Source: Chloroflexota bacterium (GTDB taxonomy: Bacteria > Chloroflexota > Chloroflexia > Chloroflexales > Chloroflexaceae). Taken from it: a DNA stretch of 44,713 nucleotides. The position numbers were made by a program, and so were the translations under genes. Positions 25,198 through 36,034 of this stretch are shown here, piece after piece (positions within the stretch are counted from its first letter, which is position 1; each line of letters starts with the position of its first letter). The notes beneath the pieces were generated by a model. That model searched no databases. It had not been told where the DNA came from and was given only the letters and a program-made list of their open reading frames with translations. The DNA is taken from NCBI GenBank assembly GCA_030550625.1, contig JAUQOZ010000193.1, forward strand, positions 1 to 44,713. The letters run 5' to 3'.

Positions 25198-25363
25198 ATC
25201 AACCGGCTACAACTAGTGTGCGATGACTGTGGTATTGGCTATTTCGGTCTGTCCTCTTGGCTCACAATGCTCCACGCTTACAGACCAGCGTTCGTTATCG
25301 GGATAGTCTTAGTTTTTGGCGCGTCATGGCTTGCAACATAGCGCGCATTGCGTGGAGGGTCAC

Positions 25364-26773
25364 TTGGAACTTAGAAACTATCTTCTCTTCGTGTGGCGCT
25401 GGGCATGGTTACTCATTCTCTTTGCGGCGATTGGCGCAGGCATTGGCTTCGCCTATTCCCAAACCCAACCCCGCTTGTATGCCGCTTCGACCATGCTCAT
25501 GGTGAATCAGGATCAGGGCAACTTCGCCCGGCCTTCTCCCACCTTCGATGATTTGCGCGCGCGGGAACGGTATGCGTTAACAGTGCGCCAGCTCTTGCTG
25601 GTGCGGCCGGTGCTGCAACGGGCGGCTGAGATGGTTGATGGCGTGACTGCTGCTCAACTGGCCGTTCGTGCGAGCACGGCTGACGTCGGCAAGACAGAAT
25701 TGTTTGTGCTGACGGTGCAGGATACCGATCGCCAGCGCGCGGTGGCGTTAGCCGATGCGATCGTGTCCTCGTTCCGCGCGCTTGAGCGTGATCTGCTCGA
25801 TAATCCGTATGCGCAGGGATCGAGCTTGATCGTCGTTGATCCTGCCTATGCCAAGCGCAATCCGGTCAGTCCTGATTATGCTCGCAATATGACGCTCAGC
25901 GTCTTTATTGCTGTTCTGATCGCAATTGTCATTGGCTTTCTCTACGACTATTTCAACACCCGCATCAAAGATGAAGGCGATCTCGACCGGCGCGGCGGCG
26001 GGCGCCCGTTAGTGGTGGTCGGCAAGCTGAAGGGTTCTACGCCGGCGGCGCAGTTGGTGACGCTCAATGATCCAACCTCGCTGGAGGCTGAATCCTACCG
26101 GATGTTTCGCCTGCATCTCGATGCACTGGCGGCGGCCGAGCGTCCGCAAGTGATTGCCATCATTAGTGCCGCAGCCGGCGAAGGGCGTAGCCTGACGGCG
26201 GCTAATTTGGCGGTGGCCTTAGCGCAAACCGGACGGCGCGTCGTGTTGGTTGATGCTAATCTGCGCCATCCAACTATTCATGCCTTTTTTGATCTCGCGA
26301 ATCAAGGCGGGCTGTCGAATCTGCTGGGTGGTTCGGCGCAGGCCATCGAGCCGTTCCTGCGCGTAACAGCCCAGCCTGATCTCTATGTGCTGACGGCAGG
26401 GAATATGGCCGGTTTGCCGGCCCAATTGTTGGGCGGGCCGCAACTTGAGCGGGTGCTCAATGGCTTGCGCCAACACGCCGATGTGGTCATTATCGATACG
26501 GCGCCGTTGCTGATGTTTGCCGATACAACCTTGCTGTTGCGAGCGGTTGATACCACACTGGCGGTCGTGCGCGCCAATCGCACCACTGAGAGCGAATTGC
26601 GCCAAATGCTCGATTTGCTGCGCCAAACTGAGATTGGTTGCATGGGTATGGTGTTGAACAGCGTGAACAAGCGCCCGCGACGGTTGCCGTTTCCCACGGC
26701 GCAACGTCCCCAGCCGGCTGTCTCGTTGCCGGTGTCGCATCGGAGTGAGACAATCGGTGATGCAGGAGATTGA
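25364..26773 (+). CDS. Wzz/BY-kinase-like polysaccharide co-polymerase with degenerate ATPase motifs
   Basis: 469 residues from TTG 25364 (MELRNYLLF...), chosen because GGAGGG lies 5 nt upstream; the ORF-track start has no site. TM1 (about 11-33) is followed by a short extracytoplasmic region (about 130 residues), the Wzz-like proline segment KRNPVSP, TM2 (about 182-203), and a cytoplasmic Wzc/CapB-type ATPase domain. The ATPase motifs are altered. Walker A reads AAGEGRSLT with Arg275 in place of the invariant Lys; Walker A' reads VLVDANLR with Asn for the second Asp; Walker B IIDTAP is intact. The C-terminal tail has no tyrosine cluster. It probably still sets chain length structurally but not as an active tyrosine kinase. 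The next gene starts 3 nt later. Confidence 0.85.
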   Translation: MELRNYLLFVWRWAWLLILFAAIGAGIGFAYSQTQPRLYAASTMLMVNQDQGNFARPSPTFDDLRARERYALTVRQLLLVRPVLQRAAEMVDGVTAAQLAVRASTADVGKTELFVLTVQDTDRQRAVALADAIVSSFRALERDLLDNPYAQGSSLIVVDPAYAKRNPVSPDYARNMTLSVFIAVLIAIVIGFLYDYFNTRIKDEGDLDRRGGGRPLVVVGKLKGSTPAAQLVTLNDPTSLEAESYRMFRLHLDALAAAERPQVIAIISAAAGEGRSLTAANLAVALAQTGRRVVLVDANLRHPTIHAFFDLANQGGLSNLLGGSAQAIEPFLRVTAQPDLYVLTAGNMAGLPAQLLGGPQLERVLNGLRQHADVVIIDTAPLLMFADTTLLLRAVDTTLAVVRANRTTESELRQMLDLLRQTEIGCMGMVLNSVNKRPRRLPFPTAQRPQPAVSLPVSHRSETIGDAGD

Positions 26774-26776
26774 ACC

Positions 26777-28297
26777 ATGCGACGTTTTTGGCTCTTTGTG
26801 ATCGCGGTATGTGTGGTGCTGCTGAATGCGTGTAGCCAACCAGCCGCCACAGATAGCGAACCGGCTGTTGCGTCGCCTGTACCAACGGCTGCAACCTCGC
26901 CTGCCGCTGCTCCTACGGCTGCGCCAGCGATTGTGAATGGGACGCTGATTGCCAGTGGCCGGGTGCAGCCGGTCACCGTGCTCGATCTGAGTTTTGTCAA
27001 TGCTGGTTCGGTAGCCGAGGTGTTGGTGAAGCCGGGTGATCGGGTGCGCGCCGGCGACATGTTGGCCAGTCTTGATATTCGCACGCTTGATTTGACGATG
27101 GCTGAGGCGAAGGTGGCGTTGGCTGAAGCGCAGGCCAATTATGAGCTGTTGATCAGTGGGGCTACGCCTGAACAAATCGAGCAGGCACAAGCCGAGATTG
27201 CCCGCGCGCGGGCCCGCGTGGCCGATGGCCGCACCAATGTAACCCAGAGCGATATTGCCGCAGCTCAGGCTGAATTGCGCGAAGCTCGCGAAGTGCTCAA
27301 TCGGTTGCGCAATGGCATTAATCCCGAAGATCGGGCACGGTTAGAGGCGGCAGTAGCCGAGGCGAAGTCTCGTTTGCAGACCCGGATCAACACGCTGGCC
27401 GGCGAAAAGACCCAGCTTGAGTCGCAGATCGAGCGGTTTGCAAACGAACTGCGCAATGCACAAGATGACTATTCGCGCACCAAGTGGGCGAATGAGCAGA
27501 TTGTGGCTGGCGGCGGCCAGTTGACCCAAGCTCAGATCGACAATGAAGCGCGCCTGTTGCGCGCGGTGGAAAACGCCGAGCATCGGTTGCAAGAGGCGCG
27601 GGTTGCGCTTGAGACGGTGCGTCAAAACGAGTTTAGTGAAATTGCTGCTTATCGCGCAATGGTTGAACAAGCGGAAGCGCGGCTAGCTGACGCTTTGCGC
27701 CCGGCGACGCCTGACCAAATCGCCGCTGCTGAAAAGCGGATCTTGCAGGCAGAGGCGCGGTTGGCGCAACTGACCATTAATCATCCGAATGAAGTGGCAG
27801 TGTATGAGGCTGAATTGCGTAAAGCTGAAGCTGATTTGGCGCGTCTGACAGCCAAACCGGCCAGCGCTCAGATCGCGTTGGCGCAAGCGCGTATCGAGCG
27901 CGCCGAGATCGAGTTGCGCAAGATCGAATTGAATCGTGAACGCTATCAGATCCGCGCTCCGATTGACGCAACCGTGGTGAGTGTCAATGCCCAACCCGGC
28001 CAGACGGTTGAGGCTACCCAACGGGTTATTACCATCGCAACGCTTGACCAGTGGCAGATTGTGGTGCCAAATCTCAGCGAAATCCACATTAGTCTGGTGC
28101 AAGAGAACGATCCGGTGACGATTAGCTTCATTGCCCTGCCTGATGTGCGCTTAAGCGGTCGGGTGAGTTATATCGAGCCGGTTGGCCAAGAGAGCGGGAT
28201 TGGCACGACCTACACGGTGCGCATTAAGCCCGATAGCTGGGATCCGCGGTTGCGCTGGAATATGAATGCGCAAGTGACGTTTTCGGCGGGTAGCTGA
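26777..28297 (+). CDS. HlyD-family (membrane fusion) lipoprotein with long coiled coil
   Basis: 506 residues. A lipoprotein signal with lipobox LNAC (Cys19) is followed by a Pro/Ala/Thr linker. Next come a lipoyl/biotinyl half-domain (SVAEVLVKPGDRVRAGDMLA, about 76-95), a very long alpha-helical hairpin rich in Ala/Glu/Arg (about 110-385), the second lipoyl half (RAPIDATVVSVNAQPGQTV), and a beta-barrel domain to the end. This is the HlyD/AcrA layout of export adaptors. It starts 3 nt after the Wzz-like gene and ends a sub-operon. In EPS systems such adaptors are uncommon. It may link the polymerase/exporter to the outer surface, or serve a transporter encoded elsewhere. Confidence 0.88.
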   Translation: MRRFWLFVIAVCVVLLNACSQPAATDSEPAVASPVPTAATSPAAAPTAAPAIVNGTLIASGRVQPVTVLDLSFVNAGSVAEVLVKPGDRVRAGDMLASLDIRTLDLTMAEAKVALAEAQANYELLISGATPEQIEQAQAEIARARARVADGRTNVTQSDIAAAQAELREAREVLNRLRNGINPEDRARLEAAVAEAKSRLQTRINTLAGEKTQLESQIERFANELRNAQDDYSRTKWANEQIVAGGGQLTQAQIDNEARLLRAVENAEHRLQEARVALETVRQNEFSEIAAYRAMVEQAEARLADALRPATPDQIAAAEKRILQAEARLAQLTINHPNEVAVYEAELRKAEADLARLTAKPASAQIALAQARIERAEIELRKIELNRERYQIRAPIDATVVSVNAQPGQTVEATQRVITIATLDQWQIVVPNLSEIHISLVQENDPVTISFIALPDVRLSGRVSYIEPVGQESGIGTTYTVRIKPDSWDPRLRWNMNAQVTFSAGS

Positions 28298-28334
28298 CCT
28301 GTTGGCGTCGCGAATATTGTGTGTGCGAGTAAGT

Positions 28335-28351
28335 ACACAGCGGTACTGTGT
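28335..28351. other. Short hairpin after the HlyD lipoprotein gene
   Basis: ACACAG-CGGTA-CTGTGT, a 6-bp stem with a 5-nt loop, 38 nt past the stop. There is no T-run. It lies in the 144-bp gap before the epimerase gene and could be a weak terminator or an operator. Nothing else is evident in that gap. Confidence 0.3.
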
Positions 28352-28441
28352 CTCAGCGCAATGATTGATACACGAGCAACCTGCTGATTGTACACCGGCA
28401 CATTTGCTTCACAGAGCGTCGAACGCTCAGGAGGGATCGCA

Positions 28442-30603
<2,162 letters not shown>

Positions 30604-30604
30604 T

Positions 30605-31519
30605 ATGGCAACAATGATCCGTCTGATGCCAACAATCACCGACCTGCCGCCGCCGCCACCCGGACGGCACGGGTGGCCGTGGACGGTCGCCACGCCGCCG
30701 GCAGCGCCGGTGATGGCTAACAACCGGCCGTGGCCGCGCATCACCATCGTGACGCCTTCGTACCAGCAGGCGCAATACCTCGAAGAGGCGATCCGTTCGG
30801 TGTTGTTGCAAGGCTATCCCAATCTTGAGTATATCGTGATGGATGGCGGCAGCCGCGATGGAAGCGTAGAGATTATCCAACGCTATGCGCCGTGGCTCAG
30901 TTATTGGCAATCACAGCCTGATGGCGGCCAATCGGCGGCGTTGGCCGATGGTTTTTCCCGCGCTACCGGCGAGATTTTGGCATGGATCAACTCTGATGAT
31001 CGTTTGCAGCCGGGAGCATTGCAGCGCGTTGGCCAATTTTTTGCGAATCGACCGTGGCTGGCATTTGCCAATGGCGATGTGCATTTTATTGACGCTGATA
31101 GCCGGGTGACAGCACGGATCTTTGCTTTGCCGCCGAATGCTACCCTCACTGCGCTGCTCGGTGTGCATCGCTGGCCGCAACAGGGGTGCTTTTGGCGGCG
31201 CAGCGTCTACGAACAGGTTGGCGGCGTTGATCGCAGCCTGCGGTTCTGCATGGATCGCGATCTCTTTATTCGCCTCAGCGCCGCCGGGCCGAGCCGGCGC
31301 ATTCCGGGGCCGCCATTGGGTGATTTTCGCTTGCACGAAGAGGCGAAGACGGCCACGTTACACAAGGTTTGGCAACACGAACACGCGCTGTTACAGCGTC
31401 GTTACTGGCGTCCGCTGAATCTCCACCAGTATGCTGGGTTGCGCATGCTCTGGTGGTTGTGGCAAAAGCATGCCAGTGTACGCAACCGGCTGTATCGCGC
31501 GTATGGCGTTGAATGCTAG
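30605..31519 (+). CDS. Glycosyltransferase family 2
   Basis: 304 residues, starting 1 nt after the fcl stop. The first 45 residues are proline-rich and unusual for the family; an internal ATG at codon 37 is an alternative start but lacks a clear site. GT-A fold: RITIVTPSYQQAQYLEEAIRSVL, IVMDGGSRDGS and the donor-site INSDDR (129-133) in place of a strict DxD. QQGCFWRRSVYEQVGGVD is the typical acceptor-side segment. The YWQSQPDGGQSAALADGF motif is characteristic of WcaA-like GT2 enzymes in EPS clusters. Donor unknown; adjacency to fcl makes a fucosyltransferase role possible but unproven. Confidence 0.88.
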   Translation: MATMIRLMPTITDLPPPPPGRHGWPWTVATPPAAPVMANNRPWPRITIVTPSYQQAQYLEEAIRSVLLQGYPNLEYIVMDGGSRDGSVEIIQRYAPWLSYWQSQPDGGQSAALADGFSRATGEILAWINSDDRLQPGALQRVGQFFANRPWLAFANGDVHFIDADSRVTARIFALPPNATLTALLGVHRWPQQGCFWRRSVYEQVGGVDRSLRFCMDRDLFIRLSAAGPSRRIPGPPLGDFRLHEEAKTATLHKVWQHEHALLQRRYWRPLNLHQYAGLRMLWWLWQKHASVRNRLYRAYGVEC

Positions 31520-31531
31520 TAAGGCGGCACT

Positions 31532-32887
31532 ATGACCGTTAGCGGGCCGATTATTCTTAATCCCTTGGAATTGGCTGTGCTGGGCCTGATCTGTCTGTAT
31601 GCGGTCTGGCGCGGACGGCCTGAGATTCCGCTGGCGATCTATCTGTCTGTGGCGCTGTGGACGCGCACGGTCTTTGTAGGGCCGAGTGCCGCAACGTGGC
31701 CGCTCTTGGCAGTGACAATACTGGCTCTTATCCGCTATTTGCACGTGGTGCAATCGTGGTCGTTGTTGCCCAAGCGGCTTGATCTGACGACTCGCCAGCT
31801 CTTTCCGCGCAGCGATGCGTGGATCGTGCCTTGGATGGCGTTGTGGTGGGCATGGGCGCTGTGCGTGCTCTTTCAGTTTGAGTTGCGCGATAAGATGTCG
31901 ATAATGCGCCCTCTCTTGCTATTCATTATCATTGCTTCTTTGGTTGCATTCATAGCGATTCGTGATGCCGCTGCCGCCCGCCGGTTTGCTATCGCCTATT
32001 TGCTTACAGGTAGCTATGGGCTTTATGTGGCTCTGCGGTTTATTGAGGTGCCGTTAAGCTACCTGCTCAGCGATCCCGGTCTCTCATCATTGCCATACCG
32101 TAATCTAGGCATTGCCTACTACAATCTTTTCTCGCACCATTTGAGCATTGCCTTTTTGCTGGGCATTGGTCTCTTTTTGCAGGCGCGCCGGCTATGGTCA
32201 ATGACATTCTTTATAGTGTTAGCGCTTTGGTGCGGCTACGGGGTATTTCTCACCGGCGCGCGCCAGTCGTTGAGTGGATCAGGTGTCGCCGCCGCGTTGA
32301 TCTTTGCTTGGGCGTTGAGCCGAGCTGGCAAGAAGCCGTGGCGGGTGCCGTTAGCGATCGCGGCGATTGTGATCGTCGTGGTTGCACTCTACCAAGTGGC
32401 GCCGCATCTGGTGGTGCGTGAAGGCGAGAGCGGTCTCGAAGAGTCGTTCAATGTCTTCGAGGATCGTGGCGGGTTGTGGGCTATTGGCTGGAACTATTTC
32501 CTTGCTTCGCCAGTGTGGGGGTGGGGCTTTGAATACAAACTCTGGTCGCACAACCTTATTGTGGGAACCCTCGCCGATCAAGGATTGGTTGGCATGCTGT
32601 TCTTTATTGGTTATCTGGTTTGGGCTGGCCGGCGCTTGCCAGTGGTATGGGCACAGACGCCTGATGATGATCGTTCGGTTTGGCGGGTGACCTTCTTTGC
32701 GCTGTTTGTGTTCGCGCTTATTCATGGTCAAGCCTCGGGCAATACAATGTCTACCGCTCATCTCCACTGGCCATTATGGGCAGTATGGGCGCTAAGCAAC
32801 GGTGTGATGGTTGCAACTACGCGCCAGCCTTTCCCAACACCGCCGCGCGTCCGCTTGTGCGCCGCGCCGGCAGGAGGACGGTCGTGA
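31532..32887 (+). CDS. O-antigen ligase / Wzy-type polymerase family membrane protein
   Basis: 451 residues with about ten TM segments and one larger extracytoplasmic loop between about 290 and 340 (HLVVREGESGLEESFNVFEDR). The Wzy_C/WaaL signatures are LTGARQSLSG before that loop and SHNLIVGTLADQGLVGML after it, with the His commonly needed for transfer. Members either polymerise lipid-linked repeats (Wzy) or ligate glycans onto an acceptor (WaaL, or teichoic-acid and protein ligases). Which one applies here is not decidable from sequence. The first half of the gene is visibly more AT-rich than its neighbours, a common property of wzy genes. Overlaps the next gene as GTGA. Confidence 0.85.
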   Translation: MTVSGPIILNPLELAVLGLICLYAVWRGRPEIPLAIYLSVALWTRTVFVGPSAATWPLLAVTILALIRYLHVVQSWSLLPKRLDLTTRQLFPRSDAWIVPWMALWWAWALCVLFQFELRDKMSIMRPLLLFIIIASLVAFIAIRDAAAARRFAIAYLLTGSYGLYVALRFIEVPLSYLLSDPGLSSLPYRNLGIAYYNLFSHHLSIAFLLGIGLFLQARRLWSMTFFIVLALWCGYGVFLTGARQSLSGSGVAAALIFAWALSRAGKKPWRVPLAIAAIVIVVVALYQVAPHLVVREGESGLEESFNVFEDRGGLWAIGWNYFLASPVWGWGFEYKLWSHNLIVGTLADQGLVGMLFFIGYLVWAGRRLPVVWAQTPDDDRSVWRVTFFALFVFALIHGQASGNTMSTAHLHWPLWAVWALSNGVMVATTRQPFPTPPRVRLCAAPAGGRS

Positions 32888-34077
32888 GCAGCATACCGCG
32901 CATCACCTTTGGCATGATCGTGCTCAATGGCGAGCCGTTTCTGCGCTACAACCTGCGCGCTATCTACCCATTCGCCCACCAGATCATCGTCGCCGAGGGC
33001 GCCAGTCCGCGTGCCGCCCATGCCGCCACTCCTGATGGCCATTCGATCGATGGCACCTTGCAGGCGCTCTATCGCTTTAAGGCTGAAGAGGATCCTGACG
33101 ATAAATTGATCATCGTCACCGCCGAGATGTGCGGCTATCCCAATGGTTTCTGGCCGGGCGAAAAGGACGAGCAGAGCCGGGCGTATGCCGAACGAGCCAC
33201 TGGTGATTGGTTGTGGCAGATTGATGTTGATGAATTTTACCATCCGGCTGATATCGAGCGGGTAGCAGCCTTTTTAGCCCAGCACCCCGATGCTACTTGT
33301 CTCTGTTTTCGCGCTTACCACTTTTGGGGCGGGTTCGATTATCTCGCCGATGGCGGCTTCTTTTGGCATCGCCAATACCAAGGCGAGCCGTGGGGCCGTT
33401 ACCGGCGGGTGTTTCGCTGGCGACCGGGGTATCGCTACGATAGCCATCGCCCGCCAACGATTGTTGATGAACGCGGGCGCGATATTACTCGTCGCCGTAT
33501 CTATCACGCCGATGCCTTTGGTGTATGGATGTATCACTACTTTATGGTCTTCCCTCACCAATTTGCGCGCAAAGGGGCGTATTACCAAAACCAACCATGG
33601 GAGCGGGAACGCGAGCGGTTGCGGAAGAATCTCGATTTGCTCGACGAGGTGCATCTCGCCAATGGTCTGCGAATTATGGATCAGTATGGCACGCAGAATT
33701 GGCTCACTCGCTTTACCGGCCAGCATCCACAGCCTATTCTCGATCTGCAAGCCGATTTGGCGGCTGGCAAGCTGGCAATCGAATTGCGCCGCACCGATGA
33801 TATCGAGCGGTTGCTTGCCGATCCACGCTATGCACAGATGGTGCGGGCAGCGGCCCGGCGTGAGCGGTTGCGCACGTGGCGCGATTACCTCGTCTACCTG
33901 CTGTGGTGGCGACCGCGCGCGCGCCTGATTCAACTGGTGCGCGAACAGACGCCGCCAGCGGTGGTGAAACGGTTGCCTCCCGCGATCCAGCGCAAGTTTA
34001 TTCCTGAGCATCGCCGGCGTTATCAAGAACAATTGGCCCGGTATCAGCAATCTATGCAATCGGGAGATGCCGTGTGA
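32884..34077 (+). CDS. Glycosyltransferase (GT2-like) with basic C-terminal tail
   Basis: 397 residues from GTG 32884, which overlaps the preceding stop (GTGA) and has GGAGG 8 nt upstream; the ORF-track start lies within the ligase gene. The N-terminal part resembles GT2 enzymes: ITFGMIVLNGEPFLRYNLRA, YPFAHQIIVAEGA and the metal-binding DVDE (114-117) in WLWQIDVDEFY. The middle is rich in aromatic residues (YHFWGGFDYLADGGFFWHRQ). The last 120 residues are strongly basic with RLRTWRDYLVYLLWWRPRARL, suggesting peripheral membrane binding. This subgroup is common in EPS loci and poorly characterised. Donor unknown. Confidence 0.75.
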   Translation: MSSIPRITFGMIVLNGEPFLRYNLRAIYPFAHQIIVAEGASPRAAHAATPDGHSIDGTLQALYRFKAEEDPDDKLIIVTAEMCGYPNGFWPGEKDEQSRAYAERATGDWLWQIDVDEFYHPADIERVAAFLAQHPDATCLCFRAYHFWGGFDYLADGGFFWHRQYQGEPWGRYRRVFRWRPGYRYDSHRPPTIVDERGRDITRRRIYHADAFGVWMYHYFMVFPHQFARKGAYYQNQPWERERERLRKNLDLLDEVHLANGLRIMDQYGTQNWLTRFTGQHPQPILDLQADLAAGKLAIELRRTDDIERLLADPRYAQMVRAAARRERLRTWRDYLVYLLWWRPRARLIQLVREQTPPAVVKRLPPAIQRKFIPEHRRRYQEQLARYQQSMQSGDAV

Positions 34078-34886
34078 AACAGCCACTCTTTAGCGTTATT
34101 ACTGTGACCCTAAACTGCGCTGACGATGCCGAACTGACGGCGCGCAGCGTGTTGGCGCAAGATTTCGCCGATGTTGAGTATTTGGTCAAAGATGGCGGCT
34201 CGACCGATGGCACGCCGGAACGGTTGCGCGCCTTGGGAGTGCGCGTGATAGTTTCGCCCGATACCGGTATCTACGATGCAATGAATCAAGGCGTTGCCCA
34301 TGCGCAAGGCCGGTATATTTGCTTTCTCAATGCTGGCGACCGCTTTGCTGATCCAACCGTATTGTCAACGGTGGCAACGGCGCTTGACCGCCACCATGAG
34401 CCCGATTTTCTCTATGGTGATGTACGCTCGTTTGTTAACCATCCTCATCTCGGCACGGGACGCGCCGGTGAAGGCCGCCTGATTCGCTACCCCGATCGAC
34501 TCAATCGGTTCTGGCTCTATCGTAAGATGATCTGCCATCAGGTGTGGTTTGTGCGCCGCGCAATCTATGCGGCGCAGCCGTTTGACTCTGATTACCGCAT
34601 TCTGGCTGATTATGCCTATCTGCTCGACATGATCCTGCGCCAGCGAGTGCGTTATGTCCATTTAGCCAAAGAAGTTGCTATTTTCGATGGCGGCGGTGTC
34701 AGTACAAAATCCTCGCTGCGCCGCGATGCCGAACGGGTGCGCGCGTTAGCGACGGTCTATGCGCCGTGGGAATTGCGTCTGTATGAGGCTGTCTTTGGGG
34801 GGATGCGATGGCTCAACCGCACTCTTATCTATCCAGTGATCCCACTACTACCCGAACGGCTGCGCGCGCGCTTGAGCGGTCTCTGA
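34074..34886 (+). CDS. Glycosyltransferase family 2 (WcaE-like)
   Basis: 270 residues from GTG 34074, overlapping the previous stop (GTGTGA) with GGGAG 8 nt upstream. GT-A fold: LFSVITVTLNCADDAELTAR, YLVKDGGSTDGT, the GIYDAMNQGVAHAQG segment and a NAGD motif (86-89) in CFLNAGDRF. These features are shared with colanic-acid WcaE-type enzymes. HQVWFVRRAIYAAQPFDSDYRILADYAYLLDM is the acceptor-side region (quoted in part: DYRILADYAYLL). The C-terminal 30 residues are weakly hydrophobic. Its 3' end overlaps the next gene by 79 nt. Confidence 0.88.
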   Translation: MKQPLFSVITVTLNCADDAELTARSVLAQDFADVEYLVKDGGSTDGTPERLRALGVRVIVSPDTGIYDAMNQGVAHAQGRYICFLNAGDRFADPTVLSTVATALDRHHEPDFLYGDVRSFVNHPHLGTGRAGEGRLIRYPDRLNRFWLYRKMICHQVWFVRRAIYAAQPFDSDYRILADYAYLLDMILRQRVRYVHLAKEVAIFDGGGVSTKSSLRRDAERVRALATVYAPWELRLYEAVFGGMRWLNRTLIYPVIPLLPERLRARLSGL

Positions 34887-36034
34887 CGGTTGCGCGCCGG
34901 ATCGTCCATGTCTCGACCGTTCATCAGCCGTTTGATCAGCGGATTTTTTATCGTGAATGCGCTAGTTTGGCGGCAGCCGGTTATGAGACGCATTTGCTGG
35001 CGCCGTTGCCGGTGACTGAGCTTGAACGGCAAGGCGTGTATCTGCACAGTGTTGGCGCTTCAGTCGATCAGCGGTTGGGTTTGGCGCTCAAGCGGCGTTG
35101 GCAGCGTATCCGGCAAGCGGCCATTTTGGCGCGCCAGTTGCGGGCCGATCTATATCACTTGCACGATCCGGAGCTGATCCCGCTTGGATTATGGTTAAAG
35201 GCGAGAACGCGAGCGCGAGTGGTGTTTGATTGCCACGAGAATAATGCAGCCTATATCCGGCAGAAACGCCATTTGCCGGTTATCCTGCGCGGTGGTTTGG
35301 CTTTTGGCATGGAGGCATTGGAACGCTTAGCGTCTCGTTCATTTGACGCGATTATTACCGCCGATCGCGGCGTGGCCGACCTCTATCTACGCCGGTTTGG
35401 CGCGCGCCGGGTGGTGACGATCCACAATTTCCCTCAGCTCGATCTGTTTTTACAACAACCGCCTCCCGCTGATGATGCGCCGTTCGATCTGGTCTACCAC
35501 GGTACCATCCCTCGTTACCACCTTGAAGTGACTTTTGCTGTCGCCGAGACGCTGCGCCAGCGTGGCCGGCGGGTGCGCTGGCTCTTTTTCGGCAAGTGCC
35601 CCGAAGCGGCATGGGCGCAGGCTGAAATCGCGCGGCGCGGCTTGCAGGATGACATCGTGCTCGATGCCAATCTGGTGCCGCACGATCAGGTGGCGGCGCG
35701 GGTGCGGCAGGCGAAGATCGGGTTTATTCCCTTGCCCGATCTGCCCAAGTTTCAGCACAATATCCCGACCAAACTGTTTGAGTTTATGGCTCTCGGTATG
35801 CCCACGGTGCTGAGTGATTTGCCGCCGAGCCGTCCGTTTGTGGGTGATGGACGGTGCGCCATTATGGTGCCGCCTGATGATAGCGGGGCTTATGCTGATG
35901 CGATTATCCGGTTGCTTGACGATCCGGCGTTGCGACGTGCTATGGGGGCTGAGGGTCGCGCGCGCGTGATCAACGAGTTTAATTGGCAACGCGAGGCTCA
36001 GTATTTATTGGCGTTATACGCGGAACTGTTATGA
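34808..36034 (+). CDS. Glycosyltransferase family 4
   Basis: 408 residues from ATG 34808, preceded by a GGGGGG tract 5 nt upstream. This start makes a 79-nt overlap with the preceding gene and a 29-residue leader before the first beta strand (RRIVHVSTVHQPFDQRIFYRE). No better ATG/GTG/TTG exists near the overlap end, although a CTG at 34883 would give a minimal overlap. GT-B fold with YHLHDPELI, VFDCHENNAAY, AIITADRGVADLYLRRFG, a donor-binding HNIPTKLFEFMALGMPTVLSD and the Glu of FEFMALG. Retaining transferase, cytoplasmic, donor unknown. Confidence 0.86.
   Translation: MAQPHSYLSSDPTTTRTAARALERSLTVARRIVHVSTVHQPFDQRIFYRECASLAAAGYETHLLAPLPVTELERQGVYLHSVGASVDQRLGLALKRRWQRIRQAAILARQLRADLYHLHDPELIPLGLWLKARTRARVVFDCHENNAAYIRQKRHLPVILRGGLAFGMEALERLASRSFDAIITADRGVADLYLRRFGARRVVTIHNFPQLDLFLQQPPPADDAPFDLVYHGTIPRYHLEVTFAVAETLRQRGRRVRWLFFGKCPEAAWAQAEIARRGLQDDIVLDANLVPHDQVAARVRQAKIGFIPLPDLPKFQHNIPTKLFEFMALGMPTVLSDLPPSRPFVGDGRCAIMVPPDDSGAYADAIIRLLDDPALRRAMGAEGRARVINEFNWQREAQYLLALYAELL

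Noticed and set aside
26219-27190. 323-aa minus-strand ORF opposite the Wzz-like and HlyD genes
   Set aside because: Antisense shadow with His/Arg/Gln-rich composition and no domain; spans the boundary of two well-supported genes.
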